Source: BP-133 sp040756995 (lineage in GTDB: Bacteria > Actinomycetota > Acidimicrobiia > IMCC26256 > BP-133). Taken from it: DNA of 5,388 bases. The notes below the pieces were generated by a model. The model was not told where the DNA came from. It ran no database searches and saw only the letters and a program-made list of their open reading frames with translations. Within the stretch, counting starts at the first letter, position 1, and the number at the start of each line of letters is the position of its first letter. The stretch is from NCBI GenBank assembly GCA_040756995.1, contig JBFLYK010000102.1:1-5388 (forward strand), in the 5' to 3' direction. Position numbers and translations under genes: made by a program. Shown in pieces: positions 5,277 through 5,388 of the stretch.

Positions 5277-5291
5277 GCCGGCGAAGCCGGC
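5277..5291 (-). terminator. Hairpin after the right transposase end
   Basis: Mirror image of the hairpin at 100-114: a GCCGGC stem closing a three-base loop just past the stop codon of the minus-strand transposase end. It lacks a T-run. Confidence 0.45.
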
Positions 5292-5307
5292 TCGATTGAG
5301 TCAAGTT

Positions 5308-5388
5308 TCACGCTGCCAGCTTGGCATTGTTGATGATGTCGGCGATGGCGTGGTCGAGTCGGTCGAAGTGGCGGCGCAGGGGCGTCCC
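5308..5388 (-). CDS. C-terminal end of a probable transposase (partial, right copy)
   Basis: The same 26 residues as the left copy, ending in NNAKLAA at a stop at 5308-5310, read leftward from the right edge. The two partial genes therefore converge on the window's interior, with both element bodies outside. Confidence 0.6.
   Translation of the reverse strand, partial: GTPLRRHFDRLDHAIADIINNAKLAA

Larger units (their letters stand above)
5264..5388 (-). repeat. Right copy of the 125-bp terminal inverted repeat
   Basis: Exact reverse complement of 3-127. The element body would lie to the right of the window. The inner boundary is CTAG (5264-5267), within TCTAGA at 5263-5268. Confidence 0.85.

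Noticed and set aside
1..5388. CRISPR array, tRNA or rRNA genes
   Set aside because: No regularly spaced direct repeats, no cloverleaf with a conserved T-arm, and no rRNA-like conserved segments were seen on either strand.

Overview
The window is high-GC DNA with strongly GC-ending codons. Its gene families (a WhiB-type Fe-S regulator, a MazEF-type toxin-antitoxin pair, and an unrecognised small protein family with an actinobacterial feel) point to an actinobacterium. I cannot name the genus.

The two ends are the same 125-bp sequence in opposite orientation (3-127 and 5264-5388, no mismatch seen). Each end carries the last 26 codons of one protein, probably a transposase, followed by a short hairpin and the motif CTCTAG. 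The window is therefore about 5.1 kb of DNA between two inverted copies of one mobile element whose bodies lie outside. Alternatively, the ends simply mark where an assembly graph broke at a repeat.

From left to right: a strongly structured leader (151-214); an intact alpha/beta hydrolase (310-1197, +); an operator-like hairpin region and a MazE-like antitoxin (1338-1562, +); a MazF-like toxin reading frame broken by two one-base losses (1559-1919, +); the C-terminal part of a DoxX-like membrane protein (2034-2465, -); about 690 bp with no recognisable gene (2466-3155); an intact 163-aa protein of unknown function (3293-3784, +); a decayed PAS-GGDEF signalling gene (about 4038-4446, -); a WhiB-like regulator with its four cysteines (4476-4865, -); and a second, frameshifted copy of the unknown protein (about 4735-5185, +) that runs antisense to the WhiB N-terminus.

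Only the hydrolase, the antitoxin and the first copy of the unknown protein look fully intact. The rest are fragments or frameshifted, so this reads as an accessory stretch shaped by insertion elements rather than one working pathway. The most unusual items are the inverted element ends, the antitoxin kept beside a broken toxin, the diverged duplicate gene overlapping WhiB, a leader with two mutually exclusive hairpins, and a shared AT-rich TCTAGACT motif upstream of two of the intact genes.
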